From Weissella confusa (GTDB lineage Bacteria > Bacillota > Bacilli > Lactobacillales > Lactobacillaceae), in the NCBI GenBank assembly GCA_016466735.1, contig JAAOED010000003.1:1-64000 (forward strand): a stretch of 64,000 nt of DNA. The letters run 5' to 3'. Under the pieces are notes generated by a model, which saw only the letters and a program-made list of their open reading frames with translations, was not told the origin of the DNA and searched no databases. Below are positions 8,793-17,913 of the stretch, piece after piece. Made by a program: the position numbers and the translations under genes. Position 1 is the stretch's first letter. Every line of letters begins with the position of its first letter.

Positions 8793-9412
8793 TACTTCAT
8801 TTTTCTAAGAATGTGGTACATCAACAACAACGCCAACTGCAAAGCCCCGAATGACATCACAAACACAAAACTGTGCATGGTAAAGGCTTGTGTGACTTCC
8901 TGGATAACTGAGTGACCATTAGTCACAAGATCCCATGAGTTCAGACGCAAGAATCGGCCAAGATAAATTCCAAATGCCGATACCAGTGATAACACGGCAT
9001 AAAATGCCACCGCCTCAATTCTGGCATCTTCACCAAGAAAACGTACCGCCATGATATGTGCAGATGAAACACCCAATAGCGTACCAATCATCACACCACT
9101 AGCCAACAGCGCATAGTTGAAGAACTGTGTCTCGGTCATCAATCCCGTCCCGATCGATGACAAATGACTGAAGTCCGTCAGCATATACATGGTATTTGGA
9201 AAGAAAATTAGCCAAACCAACGTTAGCACAACCACCATCCAACGCTTTAGTTGGCGATTTTTAATTAACAGCGATAAATCAAACGGGATTAACGCTAAAA
9301 AGACATTCCATATTAAAAACATGAAATTCGTCGGAAACAGCCACACTGTCAGCATGAACAGTGCCACCAATATATGAATTTCAACTATGCCCCGCTTCAC
9401 ATTTCTCACCAA
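8792..9412 (-). CDS. DUF1361 family membrane protein
   Basis: The 206-residue integral membrane protein has about six helices. The family features visible are FLIWNVFLALIPFDLS near the N-terminus, VWLIFFPNTMYMLTDFSHL, and GIYLGRFLRLNSWD. The function of DUF1361 proteins is not established. It stands alone between a terminator and yigZ. The ATG at 9412 is preceded by AAAGGATTGGTGAGAA. The gene is intact. Confidence 0.85.
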   Translation of the reverse strand: MVRNVKRGIVEIHILVALFMLTVWLFPTNFMFLIWNVFLALIPFDLSLLIKNRQLKRWMVVVLTLVWLIFFPNTMYMLTDFSHLSSIGTGLMTETQFFNYALLASGVMIGTLLGVSSAHIMAVRFLGEDARIEAVAFYAVLSLVSAFGIYLGRFLRLNSWDLVTNGHSVIQEVTQAFTMHSFVFVMSFGALQLALLLMYHILRKMK

Positions 9413-9476
9413 TCCTTTAAAACATCATATTTTTAAGTATACGACGTCAACATTAAAGCTAGCCAAACTTTAACGT

Positions 9477-10178
9477 TCACTTTAGTGACGACGTTTGTGC
9501 AGTGACACGCTTTTCGTACGGCACCTCAAACAAATCGACATCCCCGACTTCAACCGTCACTTGACCTGATAGCAAATCAGTCACGTTAGTCTCGAAACTC
9601 GTCATATCTTCATCAGATACCGGCACGACCAACGTCACACCAGTATCATATTGTGTATCCAAAATAACATATTCATGTTGCTCGAGCCAATATTTTAGCG
9701 GCTCATAATTCTTATAATCAATGCGCAACGACATCTTGTGACGTTGAATACGTTGCACCAAGCCAAGTTCTGCAATGCCACCAGCAACCGTACCCGCATA
9801 CGCACGTACCAAACCACCGGCGCCCAACTTAATACCACCAAAGTAACGCGTCACGACAGCTGCGACGTCGTGCACTTCGTTGTTCTTCAACACTTCTAGC
9901 ATTGGGACTCCGGCAGTACCAGCTGGTTCACCATCATCAGAATAACGTTGCACTTGGTCACGGTCACCCAACATGTATGACCAAACGTTGTGAGTGGCTT
10001 TGTTGTGCTCTTTGTTAATGCGGTCAATAAATTCACGCGCCTCTTCTTCAGAAGTCACACGCGCCATATTAACGATAAAACGAGACTTTTTAATGACTTG
10101 TTCCCAAGTATATTCATCCGCCGCAATCGTGACATACTGATCTGGATTGCTGACGTGTTCAGTTTGATTTCCGGCCAT
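9477..10178 (-). CDS. YigZ / IMPACT family protein
   Basis: The protein of about 233 residues has the N-terminal UPF0029/IMPACT domain (KSRFIVNMARV, then HNVWSYMLGD, SDDGEPAGTAG, and VTRYFGGIKLGAGGLVRAY) and a C-terminal DUF1949-like domain. E. coli YigZ is structurally characterised, but its role is not settled; the family is related to translation-linked IMPACT. Two adjacent ATGs (10181 and 10178) follow AAGGAG; the second has the better spacing. An upstream in-frame extension reads through the obg terminator and is not credible. Confidence 0.88.
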   Translation of the reverse strand: MAGNQTEHVSNPDQYVTIAADEYTWEQVIKKSRFIVNMARVTSEEEAREFIDRINKEHNKATHNVWSYMLGDRDQVQRYSDDGEPAGTAGVPMLEVLKNNEVHDVAAVVTRYFGGIKLGAGGLVRAYAGTVAGGIAELGLVQRIQRHKMSLRIDYKNYEPLKYWLEQHEYVILDTQYDTGVTLVVPVSDEDMTSFETNVTDLLSGQVTVEVGDVDLFEVPYEKRVTAQTSSLK

Positions 10179-10197
10179 CATTTTCTCCTTTTCACAC

Positions 10198-10230
10198 AAA
10201 AAGCCAGATGCAAGCATCTGACTTTTGATT
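10198..10230 (-). terminator. obg terminator
   Basis: The stem AAAAGTCAGATGC / GCATCTGGCTTTTT, read on the minus strand, ends in a T-run directly after the obg stop codon. Confidence 0.85.
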
Positions 10231-11544
<1,314 letters not shown>

Positions 11545-11566
11545 TTATGACCTCACTTTCTTTATT

Positions 11567-11592
11567 AAAGCTCTTAAAATATAAGAGCAATT
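11567..11592 (-). terminator. uvrC terminator (weak)
   Basis: The minus strand carries GCTCTTATATTTTAAGAGC followed by TTTAAT, a short A/T-rich stem between uvrC and obg. The T-run is poor. Confidence 0.5.
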
Positions 11593-11635
11593 TGACGCTT
11601 ATCATTTTACAGTACTTAGCTCAGTTTGACCACCT

Positions 11636-13429
11636 TTAATCATCACTGTGTTGAATTGCTTGCAGTGAAATCTTAATAGCGTTGGCTACCTTCTCGGAAA
11701 CACCGACTTCGCGCAGTTCTTCAATCGACGCATTGGCAATCTTCTTGAGTGACCCAAACTTAGTCAACAACTTCTGACGTGTCTTTGGTCCCACACCGGC
11801 AATTTCATCCAACTTCGATCCCAAAGAACTCTTTGAGCGGAGTTGACGGTGGAACGTGATGGCAAAGCGGTGCACTTCATCTTGAATACGTTGCAGTAGG
11901 AAGAATCCTTGCGATTTTGGATCCAAGTTAACGTGTGGCTCACCCTCTTCACGCAACAAGTCAGCCGTCTTGTGTTGGTCATTCTTAACCATCGCTGCAA
12001 CCGGAATCGCCAAACCAAGTTCATCTTCAATGACTTCACGGGCCGCATTCAACTGAATAACGCCACCATCCATCAAAATCAAATCTGGCATCTCAGCATG
12101 TTCCTTAAGCAAGCGCGTGTAGCGACGACGAATAACTTCCATCGTTTCGGCGCGTTCATCCGCGTGATCAACCGTCTTGGTCTTGTACTTGCGGTACTTA
12201 TTCTTGTTTGGCACCCCGTCTTCAAAGACAACCATGGCCGAAACCATTTCTTCACCTTGGGTGTGTGAGTGGTCAAACGCCTCAATGCGGTGAACGTGGT
12301 CAAGGCCCAACGCGTCCGCAATTTCTTGCATCGCCCCGTTCGTCTTCGACTCATTCATCTCCATCAAACGGAACTTTTCATCCAACACGATTTTGGCATT
12401 CTTTTCCGCCAAATCAAGCAAGTCACGCTTTTCCCCACGTTGCGGTGTGCGCACGGGCACGTTCAACACTTCAGAGATAATTTGCTTATCCACCCCCGCC
12501 GGCACCAAAATTTCCTTTGGCAACACGGCATTCTTACGGTTGTAGAACTGCAAAATAAAACTCGTCAATTCTTCTTCAGCGGAATCAACGATGGCAAAAG
12601 TGCGCTTCTCACGTTTCATCAAACGCGCTTGGCGAATAAAGAAGACTTGTACAGATAGCCAACCCTTGTCCATATAGAAATTGAACAAGTCACGTGGTGT
12701 ACCATCCTTTGAGATAATCTTTTGCTTTTCAACAGTTGTCTCAATGAACTTCAATTGATCACGCAAATCGGCGGCACGCTCAAACTCAAGCTTTTCAGCC
12801 GCGTCAGCCATCTTGCCTTGCAAGACCTTCGTCACTTCCTTTGTATCCCCATCCAAGAAACGTTGAATCTTCTTGATTTGATCCAAGTACTCCGTGAATG
12901 GCACTTTACGATAGCAAGGTCCCAAGCATTGTCCCATGTTGGCATACAAACATGGACGTCCTTGGTATCCGTTACAACGACGTAATGGATAAACCTTTTG
13001 CAAGAAATGCAAGGTTTCCTGCGCGGCGTAAACGTTTGGATAAGGGCCAAAGTATTGGGCACCGTCTTCTTTGACGTCGTTGGCCAATTCAAGCTTTGGA
13101 TCTGATTCGTGGGTAATCTTGATGTAGGGGTAGCCAGTTCCACGCTTCAAGCGAATGTTATAGTACGGCTGGTATTTTTGAATCAGCGTGATTTCAAGCA
13201 ACAATGATTCCTTTTCAGAACTCGTGACAATGAAATCAAAGTCCGCAATATTCTCAACCAGCTGGGCTGTCTTACCAGTGTGTTCACTTTTAAAGTAAGA
13301 ACGCACACGGTTTTTTAGGTTCTTGGCCTTACCAACATAAATGATTTTCCCGTTCACATCCTTCATTTGGTATGAGCCGGGCAAATCTGGTAACAGCGCA
13401 AGTTTTTGTTCAATATGTTCTGACGCCAT
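11636..13429 (-). CDS. uvrC: UvrABC excinuclease subunit C
   Basis: UvrC makes both incisions in nucleotide excision repair. The 597-residue protein has an N-terminal GIY-YIG nuclease domain (PGSYQMKD, IIYVGKAKNLKNRV, residues 14-90), the cysteine cluster near RPCLYANMGQCLGPC, a UVR domain (LEFERAADLRDQLKFI), the RNase-H-like 5' nuclease domain (IEAFDHSHTQGEEMVSAMV, LILMDGG) and C-terminal helix-hairpin-helix motifs. The ATG at 13429 follows GAAAGGAAAAGCGG. TATAAT on the minus strand at about 13461-13466 is a likely -10. No partner uvr gene lies nearby. Confidence 0.97.
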   Translation of the reverse strand: MASEHIEQKLALLPDLPGSYQMKDVNGKIIYVGKAKNLKNRVRSYFKSEHTGKTAQLVENIADFDFIVTSSEKESLLLEITLIQKYQPYYNIRLKRGTGYPYIKITHESDPKLELANDVKEDGAQYFGPYPNVYAAQETLHFLQKVYPLRRCNGYQGRPCLYANMGQCLGPCYRKVPFTEYLDQIKKIQRFLDGDTKEVTKVLQGKMADAAEKLEFERAADLRDQLKFIETTVEKQKIISKDGTPRDLFNFYMDKGWLSVQVFFIRQARLMKREKRTFAIVDSAEEELTSFILQFYNRKNAVLPKEILVPAGVDKQIISEVLNVPVRTPQRGEKRDLLDLAEKNAKIVLDEKFRLMEMNESKTNGAMQEIADALGLDHVHRIEAFDHSHTQGEEMVSAMVVFEDGVPNKNKYRKYKTKTVDHADERAETMEVIRRRYTRLLKEHAEMPDLILMDGGVIQLNAAREVIEDELGLAIPVAAMVKNDQHKTADLLREEGEPHVNLDPKSQGFFLLQRIQDEVHRFAITFHRQLRSKSSLGSKLDEIAGVGPKTRQKLLTKFGSLKKIANASIEELREVGVSEKVANAIKISLQAIQHSDD

Positions 13430-13484
13430 CCGCTTTTCCTTTCAAATAGTATTTACTTCATTATACGCCGAAATTCGGTTTAAT

Positions 13485-14070
13485 TTAACCCCGGAGATTG
13501 GGTTCGGTTAAGTAGTTTGTGGTCTGTGTCCGTCCTATCGGCCGGAGTGACCTGCCCCTTCTGTAGGCTCGCTAACCCAAGCGGACCATGACCTGTGGAG
13601 AGCGGAGTCCACTGCGTTGCAGCGGACACCTTTACCTCCTCGTGGCTCTAAGCGGGAAACCCGCTAAGAACCCACACCCACGGGTCAAGGTCCACTTGGG
13701 TCTATACGCTCGGCGGGGCAGGTCACAGCAGCCGAGTAATACTTTGATTGTTTGATTTTCATCCACCGTGTTATTTCAAGGTGAACTGTTCACCCATTTG
13801 TTTTCCGGTAGATGTAAATCACAAACAGACTAGTATATCTTGGCTGCTGGCATGGGTGCGCGGGACTATCGGAGCGTTCAAATTGGGGCAACATGCCGCA
13901 TGGCCGGCGCTATTCAGAGAAGCCCCACAGGACTAAAGGATTAGGGGGAATTATTTGCCCCGCTGAATGGCGTCCGCGCCATTCGGTTGCCCCAATTTGA
14001 ACTTTGCCGGAGATAGTCCCGCGCACCCATGCTTCGGCGCAACGCGTCGACCCTAACCACCAACTAAAAA
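13485..14070. ncRNA. large, almost fully base-paired candidate noncoding RNA
   Basis: This 690-bp gap between uvrC and a small peptide gene has no credible ORF and is more GC-rich than its flanks. Successive helices cover nearly all of it. The closing stem is TAGTTTGTGG (13513) with CCACCAACTA (14057). Arm A is GTGACCTGCCCC (13547) with GGGGCAGGTCAC (13715), then two further helices and two terminal hairpins (13606-13630, 13642-13674). The linker arm is 13726-13736 with 13839-13849, an 18-bp helix 13750-13768/13806-13826, and hairpin GGTGAACTGTTCACC. Arm B is a 21-bp perfect helix 13850-13870/14012-14032, then TTCAAATTGGGGCAAC with its complement, then a UCCG-capped hairpin (13964-13983). The strand is unresolved: loops and the absence of room for a minus promoter favour plus. 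It could be a ROOL/GOLLD-like RNA or a new class. RNase P, tmRNA and SRP signatures are absent. Confidence 0.55.
13850..14032. repeat. long imperfect inverted repeat (arm B)
   Basis: The 21-bp outer arms (13850-13870 and 14012-14032) are perfect complements. After a 6/10-nt asymmetric internal loop, 16-bp inner arms (13877-13892 and 13986-14001) are also perfect. There is no transposase, and no target-site duplication was recognised. Confidence 0.9.
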
Positions 14071-14081
14071 ACAGCGCAAAA

Positions 14082-14118
14082 AAAGCCACTAGGAAATCTC
14101 TCACTTCCTAGTGGCTTA
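14082..14118 (-). terminator. terminator of the small membrane peptide gene
   Basis: The stem GCCACTAGGAA / TTCCTAGTGGC, read on the minus strand, is followed by TTTTTTT. On the plus strand the run after the stem is AAGGGTTT, so it is a weak plus-strand terminator at best. Confidence 0.9.
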
Positions 14119-14123
14119 AGGGT

Positions 14124-14315
14124 TTACTTTGTCTTGTAGACGTAAATCATTACGGCTAGTGACGTCATCAACAATCCTGCAATCACTTCGACTGTCTCGG
14201 TTGAAGATGGTGCCATTGTTGTTGCTGTCGTTGCAGCCAATCCCTCTTCGGCCATCAACCACAATCCTGATACCGTACCTGCAATCGCAAGTGATGCTTG
14301 TTGTGCGAACTTCAT
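14124..14315 (-). CDS. small secreted or membrane protein, unrecognised
   Basis: This 63-residue product is not recognised. It has a hydrophobic N-terminal segment ending near MAEEGLAA that resembles a signal sequence, a T/S-rich middle (ATTATTMAPSSTET), and a C-terminal membrane helix (IAGLLMTSLAVMIYVY) with a KTK tail. The ATG follows AAAGGGGAAAGAACAG, a strong site, and a T-run terminator follows the stop, so it is very likely a real gene. A perfect cre-like site lies 77 bp upstream. It sits downstream of the beta-xylosidase gene, so a carbohydrate-linked envelope role is possible but is inference. Confidence 0.75.
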   Translation of the reverse strand: MKFAQQASLAIAGTVSGLWLMAEEGLAATTATTMAPSSTETVEVIAGLLMTSLAVMIYVYKTK

Positions 14316-14391
14316 CTGTTCTTTCCCCTTTAAATAAATAATTGCTTCCGAAGTTGTATATTACGGTTCGTTTTTGAATTATTTATGAACT

Positions 14392-14405
14392 TGAAAACGT
14401 TCTCA
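14392..14405. promoter_or_regulatory. cre-like site (CcpA)
   Basis: TGAAAACGTTCTCA matches the CcpA operator consensus TGWAANCGNTNWCA at every position. It lies just past the 3' end of the GH120 gene and 77 bp upstream of the small membrane peptide gene, so it most likely acts on the latter. Confidence 0.65.
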
Positions 14406-14408
14406 TTA

Positions 14409-16334
14409 TTACCAAATGCGAATGCGGTTTTCACCGACGACCAAGCTACCAACCGGCCCCGCCAATTCGCGTTCAATCTTGTCACCAACCAAATCCTCAT
14501 TCAACACATAGTCCGATCCATCCGGTTGCTCAAACTCAGCATCTACCAAGCGTACCTTGCCCAACGTTTCTGATGTCTGGGTTGGCGCGACAAAATTCGT
14601 CACTGACTCTGGTACCGACAATTCTAGGTAATAAGCCTCACCTTGCTTCACCACATCAAAGTGTAGGTTCATTTCGTCAATCACGTTTGTCTTTTCCGCA
14701 GTCGTTGCACGGGCACCGTTCAAATAAACGTTATGTGACACATACATCGGTTGCTCAACCGTTTCGAATTGCTCAATATCGGTTGGGCGCGTCATGTGTA
14801 CCGCATCAATGTACGCCTCAAGCGTTGTTGGCGCTTCGGCGAATTGGGCTGTTCCTTGCACTTCCCACGCCTTGTTTGGCGCGCCAATAAACACATTGTT
14901 GTAAAAACGGTCATCCCCACCATAAACACAAGCATAACCAGCAATCTGAGTTGAGTGTGGCGTGTGATATGGCGTTGTTCGGTTAAGCACCTTTTGACGC
15001 TTCATCGCACCAGCAATCAAGTTATTGACGAACGCGCCACCTTGGGCAAATTCATCAACCGCATTTTCAGAACCGAAGACATTATGATCAACCATGAATG
15101 GTCCGTGGCTCACTTCAACGAAGAAGTCACGATTATTGTGGTGATAAACGTTACGGTTAATGCGCGTACCTTGCGTCTGCCAATCCAACCACGTTCCCAA
15201 AACCGTATTGTGAATGTGATTATGCGTCAGTTGCACATCAATCGCAGCGTGCAACTTAATGCCAGCAACTTCCCAGCCGTGGTATTCACGCTTCAAGCCA
15301 ATGTTGTAGATATGATTATCTGCAATCGTTGAGAAGACACAACCTAAGTGGCCCACGATACCATTTTGACCACAGTCATAAATCTCATTGTTTCGGACAA
15401 TGTGTGACCCAATTGTTTCCTTGCGCCAACCATGATTATTAATTGCTTCAAACACCGTTTCCAGTTGATATTGGTAGCCTGGCTTATCGCGACGATGCGT
15501 GTAGTAGTTATCGCCTGATGCACGTTCCTTACCAAGCGAAATACCACTGGTCTTAGCATCGTGGAAGCGATTATTCTCGATAATCCAACCCTTGCTCCAA
15601 TGCGCACCAATCAAGCCAGGTTGCTCTGCAGTCGGTGGCGTCCAAGGTGTTGCCGCTTGAGCCATTTCGAAACCACGCACCGTGATGTAATTACGGCCAA
15701 TTTGGCTTGGATAGAACACATATGGACGCACGTTCATTTCAATCAAATGCTCTGACGGCTTGATGTCATGAAAATTAGCATAAATCGTCGTCACGTCATC
15801 CGTCACCTCGGCGAACCACTTGTACTTAGTACGGGCTGGGTACGGTTCCGCAATTTCCTCATCGGTCATAAAATCATGCACGTGATTACGCTCTTCACCA
15901 GCATCAACCTCAGCCAATGATTGCGCTTCGTACATTGAAACCCCATCAATATAAATGTCCGCCGTGTGCGTCTTGCGGTTCAAGTTTGAAATGAGCCAAT
16001 CCCCATTTAGCTCATCGTCAAACGGATTGAACTCGCCAAACACCTTGTTATCCACGATCGCCTTATAGACCGAACCAGCATTCTCTTCCCACTCAGTAAC
16101 CACTTCTGAGCCCTTGATAACCACCTTTTCGCGTGGCGCTGCTTGATAAACAATGCGGCGTCGGTCGCTTAACCCAGCATTCTTTGGATTCACCCATTCA
16201 CGGTATTCCCCCTCGTGAACGATGACCGTGTCACCTGGTTGCGCAATTTGCGCAGCGTGATTAATCGTCAACAACGGACGTTCTGCTGTCCCGTCGTGAT
16301 GATTATTTCCTGTTTTTGCAACGTGAATCTGCAT
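14409..16334 (-). CDS. GH120 family beta-xylosidase (right-handed beta-helix)
   Basis: The product (about 641 residues) strongly resembles GH120 beta-xylosidases such as XylC of Thermoanaerobacterium, which release xylose from xylo-oligosaccharides. Shared signatures are HVAKTGN, GDTVIVHEGEYREWV, FGEFNPF, the WTPPTAEQPGLIG segment, DKPGYQYQLE, IYDCGQNGIVGHLG and YGGDDRFYNNVFIG. The putative nucleophile is the Asp in GTWLDWQTQGTR and the putative acid/base is the Glu in FFVEVSHGP, by comparison with the family. There is no signal peptide, so it is probably cytoplasmic and acts on imported oligosaccharides. I took the ATG at 16334 (MQIHVAKTG), which matches the family start; an ATG 15 bp upstream is possible. 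No transporter is adjacent. Confidence 0.9.
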   Translation of the reverse strand: MQIHVAKTGNNHHDGTAERPLLTINHAAQIAQPGDTVIVHEGEYREWVNPKNAGLSDRRRIVYQAAPREKVVIKGSEVVTEWEENAGSVYKAIVDNKVFGEFNPFDDELNGDWLISNLNRKTHTADIYIDGVSMYEAQSLAEVDAGEERNHVHDFMTDEEIAEPYPARTKYKWFAEVTDDVTTIYANFHDIKPSEHLIEMNVRPYVFYPSQIGRNYITVRGFEMAQAATPWTPPTAEQPGLIGAHWSKGWIIENNRFHDAKTSGISLGKERASGDNYYTHRRDKPGYQYQLETVFEAINNHGWRKETIGSHIVRNNEIYDCGQNGIVGHLGCVFSTIADNHIYNIGLKREYHGWEVAGIKLHAAIDVQLTHNHIHNTVLGTWLDWQTQGTRINRNVYHHNNRDFFVEVSHGPFMVDHNVFGSENAVDEFAQGGAFVNNLIAGAMKRQKVLNRTTPYHTPHSTQIAGYACVYGGDDRFYNNVFIGAPNKAWEVQGTAQFAEAPTTLEAYIDAVHMTRPTDIEQFETVEQPMYVSHNVYLNGARATTAEKTNVIDEMNLHFDVVKQGEAYYLELSVPESVTNFVAPTQTSETLGKVRLVDAEFEQPDGSDYVLNEDLVGDKIERELAGPVGSLVVGENRIRIW

Positions 16335-16484
16335 TTTTCCTACCCCCATGAAATCACTTTTGCCCCTCCATCATAAACAAAAGTGACGCCTATCTAACGG
16401 CAAAAAAATGAAGTTATTTTGACGACAAGCCCCCAGGTAAACGTGGTATACTATTGGCAACGATATTTGATGGGGGAAAGCTAA

Positions 16485-16616
16485 ATGCCATTGCAAACTA
16501 AGCGTACAGATGAATTGAGCAAGCAATTTGATGACTTGTTCGTTATGCCCGAAGTTAAGGATGATCAAAAGGATCGTTTCTTGGGTAAGAAGGAAGAAGA
16601 GCAATTGAAGCAATAA
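16485..16616 (+). CDS. 43-residue acidic/charged peptide, unrecognised
   Basis: A short plus-strand ORF encodes MPLQTKRTDELSKQ..., ending KKEEEQLKQ. It has a GGGGGAAAG ribosome binding site, an extended -10 TGGTATACT (16445-16453) and a strong terminator right after the stop. The composition is hydrophilic with a predicted helix and no membrane segment. Its layout (short, N-terminal DELxxxFDDL, lysine/glutamate-rich tail) recalls the small SPJ_0845-type proteins of streptococci, but this is only an impression. It is convergent with the ABC permease gene. Confidence 0.7.
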   Translation: MPLQTKRTDELSKQFDDLFVMPEVKDDQKDRFLGKKEEEQLKQ

Positions 16617-16625
16617 TCTGCTCAC

Positions 16626-16666
16626 GAAAAAACGTCGATGACCATAATCGGTCATCGACGTTTTTT
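16626..16666. terminator. bidirectional terminator
   Basis: AAAAAACGTCGATGACC / GGTCATCGACGTTTTTT with a 6-nt loop lies between the convergent 43-residue ORF and the ABC permease gene. Confidence 0.93.
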
Positions 16667-16668
16667 GT

Positions 16669-17913
16669 TTAGTCTTTTGTTTTAACGAACAAGCCCTTCA
16701 GACTAGCCAAAGCCGCCTTCGTGATATTACCATCGTTGTAAGTCAACACATTGCGCTTGTAGACACGCAAGCCAAACATGCTGATGAATACCAACACAAT
16801 CACCTCAAGTACCAACGCAATCGCGGCATCCCCCATCGTCGCATATTGCAAACCGAGACGAGCTGGCATCAGCGTTTGTGAAATGAATGGCACGTATGAC
16901 AAGATGTTCAAGAACGTATTGTTTGGTTGACCTGACAACGTAAACGTTAGCACATAACCAATCATCGCCAAGTAGGTGATTGGTGCGACCGCTTGTTGCA
17001 CCTGGCTCAAGTCATTTACCATTGCTGCAACAATCGCTGTAAGCACCATGTACATAAAGATGGCAACCAGTGCGATTAGCAAGGTCATAATGGCAAAGCC
17101 AGCATCAACGCCGGCCAACAATTCCTTGATCATCTTCAAGTACTTGTAGTGTGGTGCAAAGACGTTAACTAGCAAACCGGCAATCACATACAACAAACCG
17201 TGTGTCAACGCCAAACCAGCAATACCACTCAACTTACCGAAGAATTGCACGGCTGGCGATGTCGCAGCCAACAAGATTTCCATGATACGTGATGACTTTT
17301 CATTGGCAATTTCTTGCGCAATCATACTAATGTATGACGTCAAGAACACGAAAATCAAAATACCAATGGCCGAGGCTAAAGCCGTGTTGGCAGAATTGGC
17401 AACCGCACCACCAGCTGATTGCCCCTTGTCACTTTGCGTCGTGGTCTTCAACACCGGTGGCGTCATCAACTTTTGCAAATCTGCGCCTGACAAGTTGATT
17501 TCAGCTGCTGTGTTCAACATTGAAAAGCTCGTCAAGTTAGCTTTCAACTTCGTTTCTGAAACTGATTCACCGTCCGCTGACGCAACCAATTGGAACTTTG
17601 TCTCGCCAGTCTCCTTCAAGTACGCATCAAGCTTACCTTTGCGTAAGTCAGTCTTAGCTTGTTTCTCAGAAGCCACTGACTTTACCTTTGCACCCAGACC
17701 ATCTGTTTTTTTCAAATAAGTCGTTAGTGCCGGTTGATTGACCACCCCAACAACCGGTGTCTTGTGACTTTGCGTAGCCGTAATGATAAATGTGATTCCT
17801 GCGATAACACCCACAATCAATACTGGCGCCAAGACTAATGCCCAATAACCAAATGACTTAATACGCGTTAGGTAGGTTTGGCGAGCTACTAAGAATAATT
17901 GTCGACTAGTCAT
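16669..17913 (-). CDS. ABC transporter permease (ABC-2 / NatB-YhaP type)
   Basis: The 414-residue membrane subunit has one N-terminal helix (about residues 20-48), a large extracytoplasmic region (residues 50-190), then about five helices (ASAIGILIFVFLTSYISMI onwards). The MIAQEIANEKSSRIMEILL motif is typical of ABC-2 type exporters of the NatB/YhaP group. It overlaps its ATPase partner by 8 bp (ATGA-type coupling). The substrate is unknown; Na+ export or general efflux has been proposed for relatives. Confidence 0.9.
   Translation of the reverse strand: MTSRQLFLVARQTYLTRIKSFGYWALVLAPVLIVGVIAGITFIITATQSHKTPVVGVVNQPALTTYLKKTDGLGAKVKSVASEKQAKTDLRKGKLDAYLKETGETKFQLVASADGESVSETKLKANLTSFSMLNTAAEINLSGADLQKLMTPPVLKTTTQSDKGQSAGGAVANSANTALASAIGILIFVFLTSYISMIAQEIANEKSSRIMEILLAATSPAVQFFGKLSGIAGLALTHGLLYVIAGLLVNVFAPHYKYLKMIKELLAGVDAGFAIMTLLIALVAIFMYMVLTAIVAAMVNDLSQVQQAVAPITYLAMIGYVLTFTLSGQPNNTFLNILSYVPFISQTLMPARLGLQYATMGDAAIALVLEVIVLVFISMFGLRVYKRNVLTYNDGNITKAALASLKGLFVKTKD

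Noticed and set aside
13500-13740. RNase P RNA, tmRNA or SRP RNA in the structured gap after uvrC
   Set aside because: The universally conserved GAGGAAAGTCC of RNase P, the tRNA-like end of tmRNA and the GGAAGCAGCA-type SRP tetraloop region are absent on both strands; ACAGAAGG on the minus strand is a chance resemblance.
13748-14104. Short ORFs of 62-64 codons inside the structured gap
   Set aside because: They overlap the long inverted repeat on both strands, have no ribosome binding sites, and their composition reflects the hairpins.
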